Shown: piece by piece, positions 5,791-7,326 of the stretch
Numbering within the stretch: position 1 is the first letter of the stretch
How the letters are laid out: the number at the start of each line of letters is the position of its first letter
Assembly (NCBI GenBank): GCA_947374105.1
Contig: CANCAO010000073.1
Location: 1 to 7,326, forward strand
Direction of reading: 5' to 3'
Source of the DNA: Comamonadaceae bacterium
GTDB taxonomy: Bacteria; Pseudomonadota; Gammaproteobacteria; Burkholderiales; Burkholderiaceae_C
Length of the DNA stretch: 7,326 nucleotides
Notes under the pieces: model-generated
What the model was told of the DNA's origin: nothing
Database searches by the model: none
Seen by the model: the letters and a program-made list of their open reading frames with translations, nothing else
Program-made: the position numbers and the translations under genes

Positions 5791-6759
5791 TTATTCTTGT
5801 TTGATGTCAGCGTCTTTGATCAGTTTGCGGTACATGGCAAGGTCGCTCTTGATCTGTGCGGAAAATTCGGTGGGCGAGCTGCCGATGAGGTCGTTGCCGC
5901 CATCGGTTTCCAGGCGCTGCACCACGTCTGCTGACTTCATGGCCTTGAGCACTTCTTGATGCAAGCGGGCGATGATGGCCGGATCGGTGCGCGCAGGGGC
6001 GAGAAAGCCTTGAAACTGCGTGATGGAAAACCCCTTGTAGCCCAGCTCATCCATGGTGGGTACCTGGGGCAATGCCTTGGCGCGTTTGGGGCCCGACACG
6101 GCAAAGGCGCGCAGCTTGCCCGCGCGAATCTGCGGCACCGCCGTGACCATGGGATCGAAGGTGAAGGACAGTTGACCCCCCAGCAAATCGGCCATGGCCG
6201 GGGCGCTGCCTTTGTAGGGGATGTGCGTTACTTTGGTGCCACTCATCAGGCCCAACATCTCGCCCGCCAAATGACCGCCGCCGCCCACGCCGGTGGAGCC
6301 GTAGCTCAAGCTGCCGGGCTTGGCTTTGGCCGCCGCCACCAGCTCGGGCACGCTTTGAAAAGGGGAGGCCGCAGGCACGACCAACACGTACTGGAAATGG
6401 GTGGCCTGGCTGATGGGGATGAAGTCACGCTCCGTGTCATAGGGCACTTTGGCGTACAGGGCGGGGTTGACGACCAGCGGGCCACTGGCGTCCAGCAGCA
6501 GGGTGTAGCCATCGGGTGCGGCTTTGGCGACGATGTCGGTGCCGATCATGCCGTTGGCACCTGGTTTGTTGTCCACCACCACGGCCACGCCCAGGCTTTC
6601 GGCCATTTTTTGCCCGAGTACGCGGGCGGTGATGTCGGCTGCGCCACCCGCCGGGTAAGGTACAACGACTTTGATGGGTTTGCTGGGCCAGGTTTGGGCG
6701 ATGACGCTGCTGATGCTGGCCAGACACAGTGCGGCGGTGAGAAGTAGTTTTTGACGCAT
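5791..6759 (-). CDS. Bug-family (TctC-like) periplasmic solute-binding protein, orphan
   Basis: This 322-aa protein is a textbook Bug receptor. A signal peptide, MRQKLLLTAALCLASISSVIA, with cleavage before Gln22, is followed by the conserved WPSKPIKVVVPYPAGGAADITAR (24-46), whose GGAAD loop (38-42) contacts the ligand carboxylate in solved Bug structures. Further family blocks are AAPDGYTLL, the LSYGSTGVGGGGHL loop, VTHIPYKGSAPAMADLLGGQ, the RAGKLRAFAV strand and LPQVPTMDELGYKG. The start is fixed by AAGGA about 7 nt upstream, and that site overlaps the stop of the dehydrogenase gene (9-nt gap), indicating one transcript. No TctA/TctB partner is adjacent. Placement between a dehydrogenase and an MBL hydrolase suggests that it binds their substrate or a precursor. 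Paralogous to the other two receptors here but clearly distinct in sequence. Confidence 0.95.
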   Translation of the reverse strand: MRQKLLLTAALCLASISSVIAQTWPSKPIKVVVPYPAGGAADITARVLGQKMAESLGVAVVVDNKPGANGMIGTDIVAKAAPDGYTLLLDASGPLVVNPALYAKVPYDTERDFIPISQATHFQYVLVVPAASPFQSVPELVAAAKAKPGSLSYGSTGVGGGGHLAGEMLGLMSGTKVTHIPYKGSAPAMADLLGGQLSFTFDPMVTAVPQIRAGKLRAFAVSGPKRAKALPQVPTMDELGYKGFSITQFQGFLAPARTDPAIIARLHQEVLKAMKSADVVQRLETDGGNDLIGSSPTEFSAQIKSDLAMYRKLIKDADIKQE

Positions 6760-6768
6760 GAGAGATCC

Positions 6769-7326
6769 TTAACCCGCGTGTTTTTTCAACAGCGCCAGCA
6801 ACTCGGTGTCGATGGGGATGCCATCGCGCCGCTGCTTGGCCATCCTGCCCAACTCAATCTCACCCGGTACGATCACCGGCTTAGCAGGGTCAGCCGCCGG
6901 ACTGCCGTGCAGGATGGCGGCGAAGTCGGTCATGCGGCTGGCCAGCCATTCGCCGGAGCCCAAAAACTTGGTGTCGATCAATATGAAAAAGTGGCCCAGG
7001 TTTTGCGGCTCGTCCGGCGCATCGACCCAGGACTTCACATGGCTCAGGTAAGCCGCGCCAGACAACAGCCCGGCCAACATGTCCACCACCAAGGCCAGGC
7101 CGTAGCCCTTGTGTCCGCCGATGGGTAGCAAGAAGCCATCGAGCGCTTGTTTGGGGTCGGTCGTGGCCAGGCCCGCGCGGTCGGTGGCCCAGGTGTCGGG
7201 GATGGACTCCCCGCGCTTCAAGGCACTGCGGATTTTGGCGCGCGCCACCACGCTCATGGCCATGTCCAGCAAGAACGGTGCACCACCCGGGTTGGGCACA
7301 CCAAAGCCCAGCGGGCTGTTGCCCAG
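6769..7326 (-). CDS. Malate/L-lactate dehydrogenase family (Ldh_2) oxidoreductase, C-terminal part only
   Basis: About 185 residues of the C-terminal half are present; the 5' end lies beyond base 7326, and the family is usually about 330-360 aa. A GTG at 7299 could be mistaken for a start, but the frame continues open to the window edge with family sequence (NSPLGFGVPNPGG), so it is internal. The signature PIGGHKGYGLALVVDMLAGLLSGA, with the expected preceding proline/aspartate-rich loop, identifies the Ldh_2 family, NAD(P)-dependent enzymes that interconvert 2-hydroxy and 2-oxo acids (malate, lactate, ureidoglycolate, sulfolactate, and reduction of a cyclic imine in some members). The substrate- and proton-relay residues of the N-terminal half cannot be checked. 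It ends 9 nt before the Bug gene, whose Shine-Dalgarno sequence overlaps this stop, so it is the first gene visible in operon A. Cytoplasmic; exact substrate unknown. Confidence 0.92.
   Translation of the reverse strand: MGNSPLGFGVPNPGGAPFLLDMAMSVVARAKIRSALKRGESIPDTWATDRAGLATTDPKQALDGFLLPIGGHKGYGLALVVDMLAGLLSGAAYLSHVKSWVDAPDEPQNLGHFFILIDTKFLGSGEWLASRMTDFAAILHGSPAADPAKPVIVPGEIELGRMAKQRRDGIPIDTELLALLKKHAG

Noticed and set aside
4883..5959. A 358-codon open frame on the plus strand opposite the MBL and Bug genes
   Set aside because: It runs antisense to genes with full catalytic or family motifs. Its translation is low-complexity in His, Gln, Ala and Gly with no recognisable domain, typical of antisense frames in GC-rich DNA.
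5956..6747. A 263-codon open frame on the plus strand opposite the Bug gene at 5791-6759
   Set aside because: It is antisense to a textbook Bug protein and has no recognisable motif; a GC-driven shadow frame.
7297..7299. GTG at 7299 as the start of the dehydrogenase
   Set aside because: The frame continues upstream to the window edge with sequence fitting the Ldh_2 family, and half the expected protein would be missing; the gene is simply cut by the window.
1..7326. CRISPR arrays, tRNA/rRNA genes, insertion sequences, prophage or defence genes
   Set aside because: No regularly spaced repeats, RNA gene signatures, transposase motifs or terminal repeats were seen; nearly all bases belong to metabolic and transport genes.

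Overview
The window looks like a chromosomal fragment of a GC-rich betaproteobacterium, most likely Burkholderiales (Comamonadaceae- or Alcaligenaceae-like). This rests on the base composition and on three different Bug-type (TctC family) periplasmic solute-binding proteins within 7.3 kb, a family strongly expanded in that order. Genus cannot be fixed from the sequence alone. No rRNA, tRNA, insertion sequence or CRISPR array was seen, and the DNA is almost wholly coding.

Layout, right to left along the minus strand. Operon A (7326 down to 4249) holds four tightly packed genes: the C-terminal half of a malate/L-lactate dehydrogenase family (Ldh_2) oxidoreductase cut by the window edge; a Bug binding protein; a metallo-beta-lactamase-fold hydrolase; and an amino-acid-ABC-type solute-binding domain protein with no recognisable signal peptide. 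Gaps are only 9, 17 and 19 nt. A single plus-strand gene (3510-4256), an exported NodB-type polysaccharide deacetylase, meets operon A tail to tail with an 8-nt overlap of the coding ends. Divergent from it across a 69-nt promoter region runs operon B (3440 down to 1618): an alpha/beta hydrolase and a second Bug protein joined by an ATGA stop/start overlap. After a 167-nt AT-richer gap carrying a 7-1-7 palindrome, operon C (1450 to beyond base 1) encodes a third binding protein (TctC-like) and the small membrane subunit TctB, again joined by ATGA. The large permease TctA would be expected just beyond the left edge.

Taken together the region reads as a carboxylate uptake and degradation neighbourhood. 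Operon C looks like a complete TctCBA importer. Operons A and B each pair an orphan Bug protein with soluble enzymes (a dehydrogenase plus MBL hydrolase, and an alpha/beta hydrolase). The substrates cannot be read from the sequence. The less ordinary points are the leaderless binding protein, the palindrome ahead of the TctC gene, the modified first catalytic motif of the deacetylase, and the dehydrogenase/MBL-hydrolase/Bug grouping, which could serve a lactone or hydroxy acid.
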